From: RYN-230 sp963770545
Lineage (GTDB): Bacteria; Actinomycetota; Actinomycetes; Streptosporangiales; Streptosporangiaceae
Direction: 5' to 3'
DNA length: 64,000 nucleotides
Assembly: GCA_963770545.1 (NCBI GenBank)
Contig: CAVYQF010000005.1
Span: 124,001-188,000 of the forward strand
This document shows, one piece after another, positions 50,685 through 60,119 of this stretch. The notes under the pieces were generated by a model. It was not told the DNA's origin and ran no database searches. It worked only from the letters and a program-made list of their open reading frames with translations. Within the stretch, counting starts at the first letter, position 1. Each line of letters opens with the position of its first letter. The translations under genes were made by a program, and so were the position numbers.

Positions 50685-51603
50685 TGCGGGGTCCCCCGTG
50701 CGGCCAGTCCCGTGCAGCTAGACCCGGTACGGCGAGTCCCAGTGCGATCGCCTCGGCCATGATGCCCTCGGCGAACGGCCGGGGTGCGAAGCCCAGGTCA
50801 CGGGCGGCGTCATCGATGGCGAACGCCTTGTGTTCGGCCAGCCGCTGGATCTGCTCGGCCCGGATTCGCGGATGGGCGGCGAACCATTCGTAACAGCGCG
50901 CGGCGGCGAGCACGGGGGCCAGCGGCACCGGGACCAGACGCGTGCGGCTACCGACCGCGCGGGCCGCGATCCGCAGTAGTTCGGTGAACGGGAGCGGCTC
51001 CGGCCCGGCCAGGTCGTAGGTGGCACCGATGGTGGCCGGTTCCTCGGCCGCGCTCAGCACCGCGCCCGCCACGTCGGCCACGTGGACCGGTTGCTGGAGG
51101 TGCCGCCCGCCGCCGGGCACGGGCAGGACCGGCATCCGGGCCAGCACGGCCAGCAGCCGGGACAGGTTCCGGTCACCCGGCGCGCCGTAGATCATGGTGG
51201 GACGGACGATCGTCCACTTCAGCCCGGACTCCCGGATCTGCCGCTCGGCGTCCAGCCGGACCTGCTTCGAGCGCGCGGGCAGTCGCGTCGTCACGGCCGT
51301 GGTCGAGACGAAGACAGCGCGATCGATGCCCGCCGCGCGGGCGGCCGCCACGATCGCCGGTGCGTGCCCGAAGCCCAATGACGCAATGTTCAGCAGCGAA
51401 GAGCACCGCGCGGAACTGAACACGCCCGGCAGCGCGGTGGGATCGTCGAAGTCGCCGGGCAGTGGTTCGGCGCCGTGCTCCGCCACGGCGTCGGCGGCCT
51501 TGTCGCTGCGGGCCAGCGCCACGACCTCGTGCCCGCGCCGCCTGGCCTCGTCCAGGACGTATCCGCCGAGGAAACCACTGCCCCCGGTAACCAGCAGCCT
51601 CAT
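50681..51603 (-). CDS. NAD-dependent epimerase/dehydratase (extended SDR)
   Basis: About 307 residues from ATG 51603. Rossmann motif MRLLVTGGSGFLGGYVLDEA (GxxGxxG), STTAVTTRLPARSKQVRLDA and a substrate-binding half (RPTMIYGAPGDRNLSRLLA). The usual YxxxK is not obvious, as in NmrA/atypical SDR proteins. In the window the frame runs on past the heparinase start; a one-base change near the end would give a stop at 50717 or in GTGA overlap at 50681. Start overlaps the upstream GT4 stop (ATGA). Confidence 0.72.
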
Positions 51604-52830
51604 AGCGGCCCGGCCGCGAAATCCAGGATCTTGCGGTACTCGCGGGCCAGCGCGGCGCGGTCGTAGCACTGCTCGACATGGGCCCGGCCGGACCGGCCCA
51701 TGGCCTGGCGGCGCTGCGGGCTGATGGCCAGCTCGCGGATCGCGTCGGCCAGGGCCACGCTGTCCTCCGGCGGCACCACCACCGCCCCCGCCTCGCGCAG
51801 GATCTGCGCGGCCTCCCCAGTAACAGATCCGATAACGGCTTTACCGGCGGCCAGGTACTCGAACATCTTGGACGGGATAAAGGTGGCGAACAGCGGTACG
51901 TCCCGCAGCGGGACCAGGCAGATGTCCGCCGCGGCCAGCAGGGCCGGGACGTCCTCGTGCGGCACCCCGGGACGCAGGGTCACGTTCCGCAGGCCCAGGC
52001 GGGCGACCTTCTGCTCCAGCCGGGCCTTGTCCGCGCCTTCGCCGACGAACGCGAAGTGGACTGGGTGGGCGGCCAGCCGCGCGGCGGCGTCGGCAATCCC
52101 GGGCAGGCCCTGGGAGATCCCGTGCGTGCCCAGGTAGAGCACGAGGCAGTCACCCGGCGACGCGCCCAGGGTGGCCCGCACGCGCAGGATCCGGGCGTGC
52201 GGCGGGATCGAACCGGCCGGGCGAGGTTCCGTTGCGGATCGTGTGAATTTTCCCGGGGGGCACGCCGCGGCTGATCAGGTTGGCCCGGAAGCCCTCGCTG
52301 ACCACGACGATCTCGTCCGCGGCCGCGTAGGCCGCGAGTTCCAGGCGCTCGAGCACGCCGATGACCCGGTGGCTGGTCAGCACGCCGAGTTCGGTGAAGA
52401 TGGCAGGCCACAGGTCACGGATCTCAACCACCAGCCTGGCCCGCTTCAGCCGGGCTAGCAGCCAGGCGGAGCCGATGGAAAAGAAGGTCGGCGAGGAGAC
52501 GACGATCACGTCCGCGGGCCCGCTGGCCGAGGCGCCGAGCAGCACGCTGCTGACCATGAAGCTCAGGTGGCCGAGGGTCTTGCGGGCTATCCCCTCGTTG
52601 GGCGTGGCGTAGAGCCAGGTGCGCAGGATGCGGTAACCGTCGCGCCGTTCCCGGCGCCGCAGGGCCCCCTGGTACTCAGGCGGGACGATCCCGGTCGGGT
52701 GGTTCGGCATGCCAGTCAGCACGGTCACGCTGTCGCCGTCCGCGGCCCACGTCGTGGCCAGCGCGGACAACCGGGCCTGCGGCGCTCCCGTCTCGGGGGG
52801 AAAGTAGTGCGTGACGAGGAGAATGCGCAT
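51600..52830 (-). CDS. GT4 family glycosyltransferase, WbuB-like (frameshifted)
   Basis: About 410 residues from ATG 52830. N-terminal MRILLVTHYFPPETGAPQAR, VLTGMPNHPTGIVPPEYQG; C-terminal LVLYLGTHGISQGLPGIADA, FVGEGADKARLEQ, FIPSKMFEYLAAGKAVIGS. Frame break at about 52203-52215 (RFDP|PPHARILRVRATLGAS). WbuB-type enzymes add an N-acetylamino sugar to undecaprenyl-PP-linked sugar, matching the adjacent WecA-like gene. Confidence 0.8.
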
Positions 52831-52831
52831 C

Positions 52832-53956
52832 TCAGCCCGGCTCCTTCTGGAGTTCGGACTCCCGGTAGCGGCCCGGCTGGGGCTGCGCGCCCGGAAGTTC
52901 CCCGAGGCTGGATCGCCAGGCCACGCCCGGGTGCCCGAAGAGGGCCGGTGAACCGAGGTAGGCGACCAGCACGGCCAGTGCGGCCAGGTCACACCCGAGT
53001 CGCAGGGCCAGGTTCCCCGTGAGGCTGACCGCGCCGAGCAGGCAGACGAGGATGGTGGTCGCCGCCGTCACCAGCGCGACTTCCGGATGCGTCCAGCCCG
53101 CGTCGCACCAGCGCTGGTAGGTGTGCGTCCGGTGTCCCTGGGTCCAGGGCTCACCGGCTCGCACGCGGCGCTGCAACGTCCAGGCGGTGTCGGCCAGGTA
53201 CAGGGCCAAGGGCGCGAGCGCGGCCTCGGCCGGGAGCCCGTCGATCACCGCGATGACCGCCAGCACGGCGAGTGCGGCGCCCAGCGCGTAGCTGCCGACA
53301 TCCCCGAGGAAGATCCGGGCGCGGACGGCATTCCAGGGCAGGAAAGCGAGCCCGGCTACCGCGACGGCCAAGCCCATGGCCACCAGGAATGAGTCCTGGC
53401 GCCACTGCCCGAAACAAGCGTAGGCCACACCGGCGATCAGGGCGTGAGCGGCGGAGATCCCGTTGACTCCGTCCATGAAGTTGAAGGCGTTGACGAATCC
53501 CATCAGCCACACGGCGGTCAGGAGTGTCAGGGCGGCCAGCAGTTCTGGCGGCAGGTGCAGAGGCATGACGAGTAGAGCAGCGACTCCGGCGCTGCCGACG
53601 CACTGCAGGGCCAGGCGGCGGATGGCGCTCATTCCGCGCAGATCATCGACGAAGCCCAGCGCCCCGAAGAAGCCGACCGCTGCGCCCACTGGGACGGCTG
53701 CGGTGCCACGGATGAGCACCACGGCCGCCACCAGCCCAATGACAATCGGAAGGCCGCCGCCGCGGGGCGTCGGGATCGTGTGTGACGAGCGCTGGCCGGG
53801 CATGTCGATGGCGCCAAGACGGCGGAGCAAAGGGATGATTACCGGCTCACCGGCAGTGATAATGACGCCGCAACATACGGCAGCGCGTGTTATCTCGTCC
53901 CCCCACACATAGTGGATGCTACCGGGCTGATAAGCGTTCCGTAACCATGTAGTCAC
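52832..53956 (-). CDS. WecA/MraY-family undecaprenyl-phosphate sugar-1-phosphate transferase
   Basis: 374 residues, about 11 TM helices. Family motifs: RSSHTIPTPRGGG, GFVDDLRG (Asp pair), FNFMDGVNGISA, FLGDVGSYALG and HRTHTYQRW (His motif). It transfers a HexNAc-1-phosphate to the lipid carrier, the first step of glycan repeat-unit assembly. First gene of the minus-strand operon; the GT4 gene starts two bases after its stop. Confidence 0.87.
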   Translation of the reverse strand: MTTWLRNAYQPGSIHYVWGDEITRAAVCCGVIITAGEPVIIPLLRRLGAIDMPGQRSSHTIPTPRGGGLPIVIGLVAAVVLIRGTAAVPVGAAVGFFGALGFVDDLRGMSAIRRLALQCVGSAGVAALLVMPLHLPPELLAALTLLTAVWLMGFVNAFNFMDGVNGISAAHALIAGVAYACFGQWRQDSFLVAMGLAVAVAGLAFLPWNAVRARIFLGDVGSYALGAALAVLAVIAVIDGLPAEAALAPLALYLADTAWTLQRRVRAGEPWTQGHRTHTYQRWCDAGWTHPEVALVTAATTILVCLLGAVSLTGNLALRLGCDLAALAVLVAYLGSPALFGHPGVAWRSSLGELPGAQPQPGRYRESELQKEPG

Positions 53957-54055
53957 TGTTAGTTGCTAGTGTTGGCGGCCGTAACCGGACTTTTCCTCCG
54001 GGCCGACGCATTCGTACCATGCGGAAAATGCCGGAAAGGCAGTCGTATACCTGGC

Positions 54056-55666
54056 CTACTCAGACCGGTGACCGCGTCTTCCGGCCGCTTTGGCGTCGGA
54101 ATTACCGTTCGGCTGCACGGGAACCAGCGACGCGTCGGGCTGGTAGGAGCCGTAGCCGTAGCCGTACCCATAGCCGTAACCGCTGCCGTAGCTGTTCTGC
54201 TTGGTCACCTCATTGAGGACTATTCCCACCACCGATGATTGAGCCTGGGTAAACCGCTCGGCGGCCCGCTGTAGTTCAGTTCGCTTGGTCTGGCCGGCCG
54301 CGACCACCAGCAGTGTGCCGTCGGCGTACTTCGAGAGCACCATCGCGTCGGTGACCGGCAGCACCGGCGGGCTGTCCACCAGGACCAGGTCGAAGTTGTC
54401 CCGCAGGGCGGCGAAGACCTTCGCGGCCTTCGGCCCGCTGAGCAGTTCTGCCGGGTTCGGCGGAACCGGCCCGGCTCCGAGCATCCACAGGCAGTCATAC
54501 CCGTCCACCTGCTTCAGGGCCTGTTCCAGCGTCTGCTGGCCGAGCAGAACCGTGGTAAGCCCAGACTGTTCCTCGACATCGAAGAACTGCCCGAGGCGGG
54601 GGCGGCGCAGGTCGCAGGAGACGAGGACGACCCGCTCGCCCGCCTGGGCGAAGACCGCGCCCAGGTTGGCCAGCGTGGATGTCTTCCCTTCTGCGGCCGC
54701 CGGGCTGGTGACCAGGACAGTACGCAGTTCCTGCGCTTGCCGGGCGAACTGCAGCGAGGTCCGCAGGGACCGGTAGGCCTCGGCCGCCGGGGACGTCGGC
54801 TCGGAACTCGAGGCGACCACCCCCCGCTTCCGCTTCCGCCAGGAATTAACCATCGGCACCATCGCGAGGACGGGCGCCCCGCCGGACCGTTCGGCCGTCT
54901 CCTTCGAGGTCAGCGTGTCATCGAGGCTGTCGCGCAGGAACGCGGCGCCCACGCCCAGCATGAGCCCGGCGGCCAGGCCGAGCAGGGCATCCTCGGCCGG
55001 CTTCGGGGAACTCGGCCCGGTGGGGGCCTGGGCCGGGGTCACGAATTCCACCCCGCCCGTGGCCGCTGCCCCGGTGACCTGGAGCTGTGCGGCTTCTTCC
55101 TTCAGCACGGCTTCCTGGTTGGCCAGCGCGGAGACCTGCGCCGCGTTGTTGGGGTTCCCCTGGAGGGACTTCACCTGCCGGGTCAGTTGCACGATCTGCG
55201 TGTGCAGCTGGGTCTCGGCCGCAGTCTGGGCGGCGATGGCGACATTCTGGGTATGCGCGACGAATTCCCGCGCGTAGGTGTTGGCGATGAGCGCGGCCCG
55301 GGCCGGAGTGGGGCTGACGGCGGTCAGGGCGATGACGTTGGTCTGGGCCACTTCGGACGCGGAGACTGGCGGCGCGCTGCCCAGCTTCCCGCGGACCATG
55401 CGCAGCACTGGGGCGCTGGTCGCGAGTTGCATATCGGTCTGCACGTCCGTCGTAGTCACCGCCGCCTGGGCATTGCCCAGGATGACCGGCTGGTTCGATG
55501 ACTGCACGAGGAGCTGGGCGGTGGCTGAGTACTGCTTTGACTCGGTCAGCGTGGCGGCGAGACTGACCCCCAGGCCCAGCAGGGCGATCAGGATCACCCA
55601 CCACTTCCGGCGCCGCAGCACCGTGAGATAGGTGCGCAGAGTGGGCGCACCGCCAATCTCAGCCAT
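54056..55666 (-). CDS. Wzc-type tyrosine autokinase / chain-length regulator
   Basis: 536 residues from ATG 55666 (GGAGGGAATC upstream). N-terminal Wzz domain between two TM helices (WWVILIALLGLGVSLAATL; LLGLAAGLMLGVGAAF), then a BY-kinase domain: Walker A AAAEGKTSTLANL, Walker A' VVLVSCDLRRPRL, Walker B FDLVLVDSPPVLP. The C-terminus has a Tyr cluster made of GY repeats, the expected autophosphorylation site. It controls polymer length and export, opposed by the divergent phosphatase. Confidence 0.9.
   Translation of the reverse strand: MAEIGGAPTLRTYLTVLRRRKWWVILIALLGLGVSLAATLTESKQYSATAQLLVQSSNQPVILGNAQAAVTTTDVQTDMQLATSAPVLRMVRGKLGSAPPVSASEVAQTNVIALTAVSPTPARAALIANTYAREFVAHTQNVAIAAQTAAETQLHTQIVQLTRQVKSLQGNPNNAAQVSALANQEAVLKEEAAQLQVTGAAATGGVEFVTPAQAPTGPSSPKPAEDALLGLAAGLMLGVGAAFLRDSLDDTLTSKETAERSGGAPVLAMVPMVNSWRKRKRGVVASSSEPTSPAAEAYRSLRTSLQFARQAQELRTVLVTSPAAAEGKTSTLANLGAVFAQAGERVVLVSCDLRRPRLGQFFDVEEQSGLTTVLLGQQTLEQALKQVDGYDCLWMLGAGPVPPNPAELLSGPKAAKVFAALRDNFDLVLVDSPPVLPVTDAMVLSKYADGTLLVVAAGQTKRTELQRAAERFTQAQSSVVGIVLNEVTKQNSYGSGYGYGYGYGYGSYQPDASLVPVQPNGNSDAKAAGRRGHRSE
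54141..54193 (-). repeat. Hexamer repeats encoding the Gly-Tyr tail of the tyrosine kinase
   Basis: Near-perfect 6-bp units (TACGGC, TATGGG, TACGGT on the coding strand) encode YGSGYGYGYGYGYGSYQ. Repeat-length change would add or remove tyrosines in frame. Confidence 0.7.
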
Positions 55667-55872
55667 CAGGTGATTCCCTCCGTCGTGTTCCTGACCAGGA
55701 GCCCGTACGCGAACTGTGAGTGTACTACCGATCACATTGAGTGAATACGATCATGAGGATCGAGCCCGCGGCGGAGCGTGCCGGCCGCCCGGGGCGGAAT
55801 GGGTATGCGGTGCTATTTCGATAGAGAATTTGGACGGATAAGGACGGACATAATGGCGAAGCTGGGTGCCGC

Positions 55873-56436
55873 GTGACGGACATCCTGGTGGTATGCACGG
55901 CGAACCTGTGCCGTTCGGTCATGGCGGAAGCGCTGCTCGCCCGCGGGCTGGCGGCGTCGGGGGCGGCTGGCTCCGTGCGTTCCGCCGGGCTGCTCGGGGA
56001 AGGAGATCCCCCGCCGCCTGAAGTGATCTCCGCCATGGCCGCGTACGGGCTGGATGTCGCCGCGCACCGCAGCAGCGTGCTCCGCGGCGGAGCCCTCTCG
56101 GATGCCCAGCTGGTGCTGGGGATGGCCCGCGAGCATGTCCGGCACGCGGTCGTCGCCGAGCCGACGGCGTGGCCCCGGACGTTCACGCTGAAGGAACTGG
56201 TCCGCCGCGGGCAGGAGAACGGGCCCGGTGTACCCGGCGAGTCACTGGCGGACTGGCTGGCCCGGATACACGATGGCCGGGACCGACTGGCCTTGCTCGG
56301 GGACTCACCTGATGACGATGTGCCAGACCCGATCGGCGGTCCGCCGGGGGCTTATGCGGCCACCGCAGCCCAGCTCCACGACCTGGTCGGCCGCCTCCTC
56401 ATGCTCTGCGGGCCGCTGTTGTCGGGCCAGGCCTGA
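55873..56436 (+). CDS. Low-molecular-weight protein tyrosine phosphatase (Wzb-type)
   Basis: 187 residues from GTG 55873. Active-site loop VCTANLCRS: Cys8 and Arg14 of the CX5R motif. The general acid is the Asp of VPDPIGGP (Asp152). Divergent from the Wzc-type kinase gene, the usual kinase/phosphatase pair that cycles tyrosine phosphorylation in capsule and exopolysaccharide export. Confidence 0.88.
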   Translation: MTDILVVCTANLCRSVMAEALLARGLAASGAAGSVRSAGLLGEGDPPPPEVISAMAAYGLDVAAHRSSVLRGGALSDAQLVLGMAREHVRHAVVAEPTAWPRTFTLKELVRRGQENGPGVPGESLADWLARIHDGRDRLALLGDSPDDDVPDPIGGPPGAYAATAAQLHDLVGRLLMLCGPLLSGQA

Positions 56437-56510
56437 AACCACCGGCCCAATCCGCCTGCCCTGGGTAGATCGCCGCCCGGCCTACACCCTGATACCCCGG
56501 CCGGGAGCCT

Positions 56511-58406
56511 CTAACGGCAAATGGCCTGCGTGGGCAGGCTTGGGTTCAGATCGGCGGCGCAGTCAGCCAGCGCTTCACGCAGTCGGCCAGGGTCGGCCCC
56601 TGGATCCAGCCGGCTGACGCGATCGGGAGCCAGCGGTCGCACTGGCGAGTGCCGGATGAGCGGATGATGCGGCCGGTCGTCCACTTCCCCGAGGCCGAGC
56701 AGATCCTCGCTCAGCTTCTCACCTGGCCGCAACCCGGTGAAGACGATCTCCACCGGGTGCGGCGCCCCGGCGGTCAGCCTCCGGGCGATGTCGGCGATGC
56801 GCACGGGCTCGCCCATATCGAGCACCAGGACCTCGCCGGTAGTCCCGATCACAGCCGCCTGCAAGACGAGCTGGACGGCCTCGTCTACGGTCATGAAGTA
56901 ACGGGTTACTTCGGGATGGGTCACGGTGACCGGGCCGCCCGCGGCGACCTGTGCTGACAGAGCAGTGAGTACGGATCCCCGGCTGCCCAGCACGTTGCCG
57001 AAGCGGACGCTGAGGTAGCAGCCGGGCGCCCGGCCGGCCATGTGGGCGGTGAGCCGTTCGGCGACCCGCTTGGAGTACCCGAGCACGCTCACCGGGTCCG
57101 CGGCCTTGTCGGTGGAGATGTTGACGAAAGACTCCACCCCGCAGGCGGCCGCGGCCTCCAGCACGTTGCGGGTCCCGAAGACGTTGCTCTTCACGGCCTC
57201 AGCCGGGTAGCGCTCCAGCAGTGGAAGATGCTTAAGAGCCGCCGCGTGGAAGACGATCTGCGGGCGGAACTGCTCGAACACCGCCATGACCCGGTGCGGG
57301 TCACGAATGTCGGCCAGGATGGTCTCATCCGAGTCCAGCAGGGCGCGGCCGTGCAGCGCGAGCTGCATCGCATGCAGTGCTGATTCGTCGCGGTCGAGCA
57401 TGAGCAGCTCAGCTGGGCCGAACCGGTGCAGCTGCCGGCACAGTTCCGAGCCGATCGATCCTCCCGCCCCCGTGACCAGGATCCGCTTGCCAGTGAAATA
57501 CCCGGCGACGGCGGCCACATCGGTCTGCACCGGACGGCGGCCCAGCAGGTCGCTGATCCTCGGGTCGCGCACGCCCTCGATGCGCGCACTTCCGGTGAGC
57601 AGCTCGGTGACCGACGGGACCACTTTGGGGATTAGGCCGCAGCTTTCCGCCTGGGCGGTGAGGTCTCTGATCGCCGTCCCGCTGGCTCGCGCGATGGCGA
57701 TGACCAGCACCGTCGCTCCGCTGCTGGCGGCCACCTCGGCCATCCGGGTCCGGTCCCCGAGTACCGGGACCCCCTGAATCCGCAGACGTCTTTTGGCCGG
57801 ATCGTCGTCCAGGACGGCAACGGGCCGGTAGGCGGAGTTGGGCTCACGTTTTAGCCGCCAGATCAGCATCGATCCCGCGTCACCCGCACCGAATACAATC
57901 ACGTTCACCGAGGCCATCACTGAGCGCCGGGCGCGCTGGTTCACAGCGAAGATCACATACCGTGCCCCGAGCATGGCCAGCAGTGCGAACATGGCGCTCC
58001 CCGCGACCGCCTGGAGCGCGGCATGCTGGCCAGTGATCAGCCGGGGGCCGGCCAGCGCGAGAAAGAGCACCATCACACAGGTGGCCATGCCGACGCCCAT
58101 GACCTCGTCCAGGCTGCCCCGCTGATACCGGCCGCGGTAAAGCCCGGCGAGCAGTCCCGCGCCGGCCGACAAGAGGCAGACGACGGTGACGTCTCTGACG
58201 AGCGTGAACGGGGTGCTGTGCGTCTGGGCCAGGTCCCGCGTCATCCAGGCCGCCGCCAGTAGCCCGCAAATCCAGGCAACTGCGTCATAACCAGACTCGA
58301 ATACCGTCCGCACCCATCGCTGGTTAGACAGGGCCCGCTTCTGATTTTCAGGAGTTGACCCGATCCGAAGGCTGGGCGAATCATTGCCCACTGCCCCGTT
58401 GCTCAC
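56511..58406 (-). CDS. CapD/FlaA1-type membrane nucleotide-sugar dehydratase
   Basis: 631 residues from GTG 58406 (AGGGGG upstream). About four N-terminal TM helices, a CoA-binding-like Rossmann region (NVIVFGAGDAGSMLIWRLK), then an SDR domain with LVTGAGGSIGSELCRQLHRF, NISTDKAADPVSVLGYSKR. Leu takes the place of the catalytic Tyr of YxxxK, in line with the large membrane dehydratases (PglF/WbpM type), where Met is usual. Likely 4,6-dehydration of a UDP-HexNAc to supply rare amino sugars. Confidence 0.88.
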   Translation of the reverse strand: MSNGAVGNDSPSLRIGSTPENQKRALSNQRWVRTVFESGYDAVAWICGLLAAAWMTRDLAQTHSTPFTLVRDVTVVCLLSAGAGLLAGLYRGRYQRGSLDEVMGVGMATCVMVLFLALAGPRLITGQHAALQAVAGSAMFALLAMLGARYVIFAVNQRARRSVMASVNVIVFGAGDAGSMLIWRLKREPNSAYRPVAVLDDDPAKRRLRIQGVPVLGDRTRMAEVAASSGATVLVIAIARASGTAIRDLTAQAESCGLIPKVVPSVTELLTGSARIEGVRDPRISDLLGRRPVQTDVAAVAGYFTGKRILVTGAGGSIGSELCRQLHRFGPAELLMLDRDESALHAMQLALHGRALLDSDETILADIRDPHRVMAVFEQFRPQIVFHAAALKHLPLLERYPAEAVKSNVFGTRNVLEAAAACGVESFVNISTDKAADPVSVLGYSKRVAERLTAHMAGRAPGCYLSVRFGNVLGSRGSVLTALSAQVAAGGPVTVTHPEVTRYFMTVDEAVQLVLQAAVIGTTGEVLVLDMGEPVRIADIARRLTAGAPHPVEIVFTGLRPGEKLSEDLLGLGEVDDRPHHPLIRHSPVRPLAPDRVSRLDPGADPGRLREALADCAADLNPSLPTQAICR

Positions 58407-58623
58407 GAATCCCCCTAATCGCGTCAGCGACGTGCCGAATCTCTCCCGAGCTGGTGTGCGGCCCGTGACGTGGGATACATTACTCCTTGCATTCGCACAA
58501 GCACTTTGGGTAGTGGGGCAGGTGCCGCCAATCCTATGTGGCGGCTCGGGTTATGGAAGTACCGAGTGGCTGCGTCGGGGGACCGTCATAGTGCGCGGCC
58601 ACCAAAAAAGGGGGATAACAACG

Positions 58624-59679
58624 ATGTCCGATATTCCCAGCCGGAACGTTCCGGATGACGGGAGTTCAATCGGCGCGGGCGGGGATGCAAGTCCGGAGCG
58701 GGAGCAGCCTCTCCGGCGGAGGAGGCGTGGCCTGCGCATCGCCCTCGTGACGATCTCCTCTTTCGTGGTGCTGATCGGTGCGGTCGCGGTCGGGGGCTAC
58801 GCCTACGTCAACCACCTGGCCAGTAGCATTCAGCGGATCCCGGTGAGCTTCACCAAGCTCGATGCGGCAGCTGGTGGCTCCTCGGAATACGGTGGCGCGA
58901 TGACTGTCCTGATCACAGGCCAGGGCATCGGCCCGACCGGTGCGATGACGGCACCCTACAATTCCATCAGCGGGCTGATTATGCTGCTGCACGTCGACGC
59001 AACGGGATACTCGGGCGGCGTGGTATCAATCCCGCCGCAGTCCATCGTCCGGGTTCCCGGGCACGGCCGTACGGACATCCAGAATGCCCTGAAGTTCGGG
59101 GGGCCCACTCTACTTGTCCGCACGGTGGAAAATCTGACTCATGTACAGATCAACCACTACGCCCGGATCGATTTCGCTCACGTGGACCGGGTCGTCAACG
59201 CCATGCATGGCGTAAATGTCACCTTGCCTGACGCGACGAGCAGTTTCGGGCAGGTATTCCATGTCGGGGTTAATCACCTGAATGGATTCCAGGCCCTAGC
59301 TTACGCGCGGCAGACGTCCCTCACCCAGGAAGGCCGGGTACTGCGCCAGTCGAGCCTCATGCGCGCCGTGATCCGCAAGATCGAGTTCCAGCACCTGCTG
59401 ACTAACCCACTGACCATGAACCGCGTCCTCAATGCGCTGATCAGCATGCTGACCGTGGACAGTAATTTCACCAATTCGGAGCTCGAGCATCTGGCTAAGG
59501 AAGTCCGCGATCTGACCGGCTCGACTGACTACGTCACTGCGCCGGCTCATATGAGGGGAGGGCGGGTGTTGCTCGACCCCGTCATCAGCCGCAGGCTCTG
59601 GGCCGCGATCAGGCAGGACTCGATCTCAGCCTTCGCCAGGCGCTACCCCTTCACCGTGACACCCGTCGCGCCCCAGTAG
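58624..59679 (+). CDS. Divergent LytR-CpsA-Psr (LCP) family protein
   Basis: 351 residues from ATG 58624 (AAGGGGGATAAC upstream). Arg-rich cytoplasmic N-terminus, one TM (LRIALVTISSFVVLIGAVAV), then an LCP domain: LIMLLHVDATGYSGGVVSIP, GHGRTDIQNALKFGGPTLLV, TVENLTHVQINHYARIDF, GVNHLNGFQALAYARQ. Key LCP residues are replaced: GxD reads GQG, RSD reads ISG, IPRD reads IPPQ. LCP enzymes attach glycans to peptidoglycan; this one may be inactive or non-canonical. Confidence 0.82.
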   Translation: MSDIPSRNVPDDGSSIGAGGDASPEREQPLRRRRRGLRIALVTISSFVVLIGAVAVGGYAYVNHLASSIQRIPVSFTKLDAAAGGSSEYGGAMTVLITGQGIGPTGAMTAPYNSISGLIMLLHVDATGYSGGVVSIPPQSIVRVPGHGRTDIQNALKFGGPTLLVRTVENLTHVQINHYARIDFAHVDRVVNAMHGVNVTLPDATSSFGQVFHVGVNHLNGFQALAYARQTSLTQEGRVLRQSSLMRAVIRKIEFQHLLTNPLTMNRVLNALISMLTVDSNFTNSELEHLAKEVRDLTGSTDYVTAPAHMRGGRVLLDPVISRRLWAAIRQDSISAFARRYPFTVTPVAPQ

Positions 59680-59747
59680 GACTTGGTCACCCTGGCGTCC
59701 ACTGAGCGCACGCTCACTGCGTTGTCCGGGAATTGGAGGCAAGGACG

Positions 59748-59930
59748 ATGTCCAACGTGCTGGCGGGCCGGCGGCCGGTTCCGCGCCTTGTCCTGGTGGC
59801 TCTGGCCGTGCTAGTCGCTGCCGTCGGCCTGACGATCGGCGGCTGCCTGTACATCAACCACGTGGCGGCCGGCATGGCGCGGATTCCGGTGATGTTCGCT
59901 CCCTCGAAGACCCCGACCGCGCCCCGCTGA
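59748..59930 (+). CDS. Mini-protein resembling the LCP membrane anchor
   Basis: 60 residues from ATG 59748 (GGAGGCAAGGACG upstream). One TM (LVLVALAVLVAAVGLTIGGC) then YINHVAAGMARIPVMFAP, which lines up with YVNHLASSIQRIPVSFTK just after the TM of the LCP protein 70 bp upstream. The sequence stops where the catalytic domain would begin. Either a remnant of a duplicated LCP gene or a functional small membrane partner. Followed by a very strong terminator. Confidence 0.65.
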   Translation: MSNVLAGRRPVPRLVLVALAVLVAAVGLTIGGCLYINHVAAGMARIPVMFAPSKTPTAPR

Positions 59931-59945
59931 GTCCAAGCGGTCGGT

Positions 59946-59985
59946 GGTTGCCGGTGACGGCGCTTCGGCGCCGTCACCGGCAACC
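59946..59985 (+). terminator. Perfect 18-bp hairpin terminator
   Basis: Arms GGTTGCCGGTGACGGCGC and its exact complement around a TTCG tetraloop, 16 bp after the mini-protein stop. Ends the LCP transcript. Confidence 0.85.
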
Positions 59986-60119
59986 AGCACCATTTCCTCT
60001 CGTCACTCCCCGGGGATGAGGCGCTTGCCCACCCCTGCTCCAAAGGCCCCCAGTGAGGGGCGCGGACGGGGGCGCCGCGGATCACGGCGCACAATGGGGG
60101 TAAGGAGCAGGAGGGTTAC

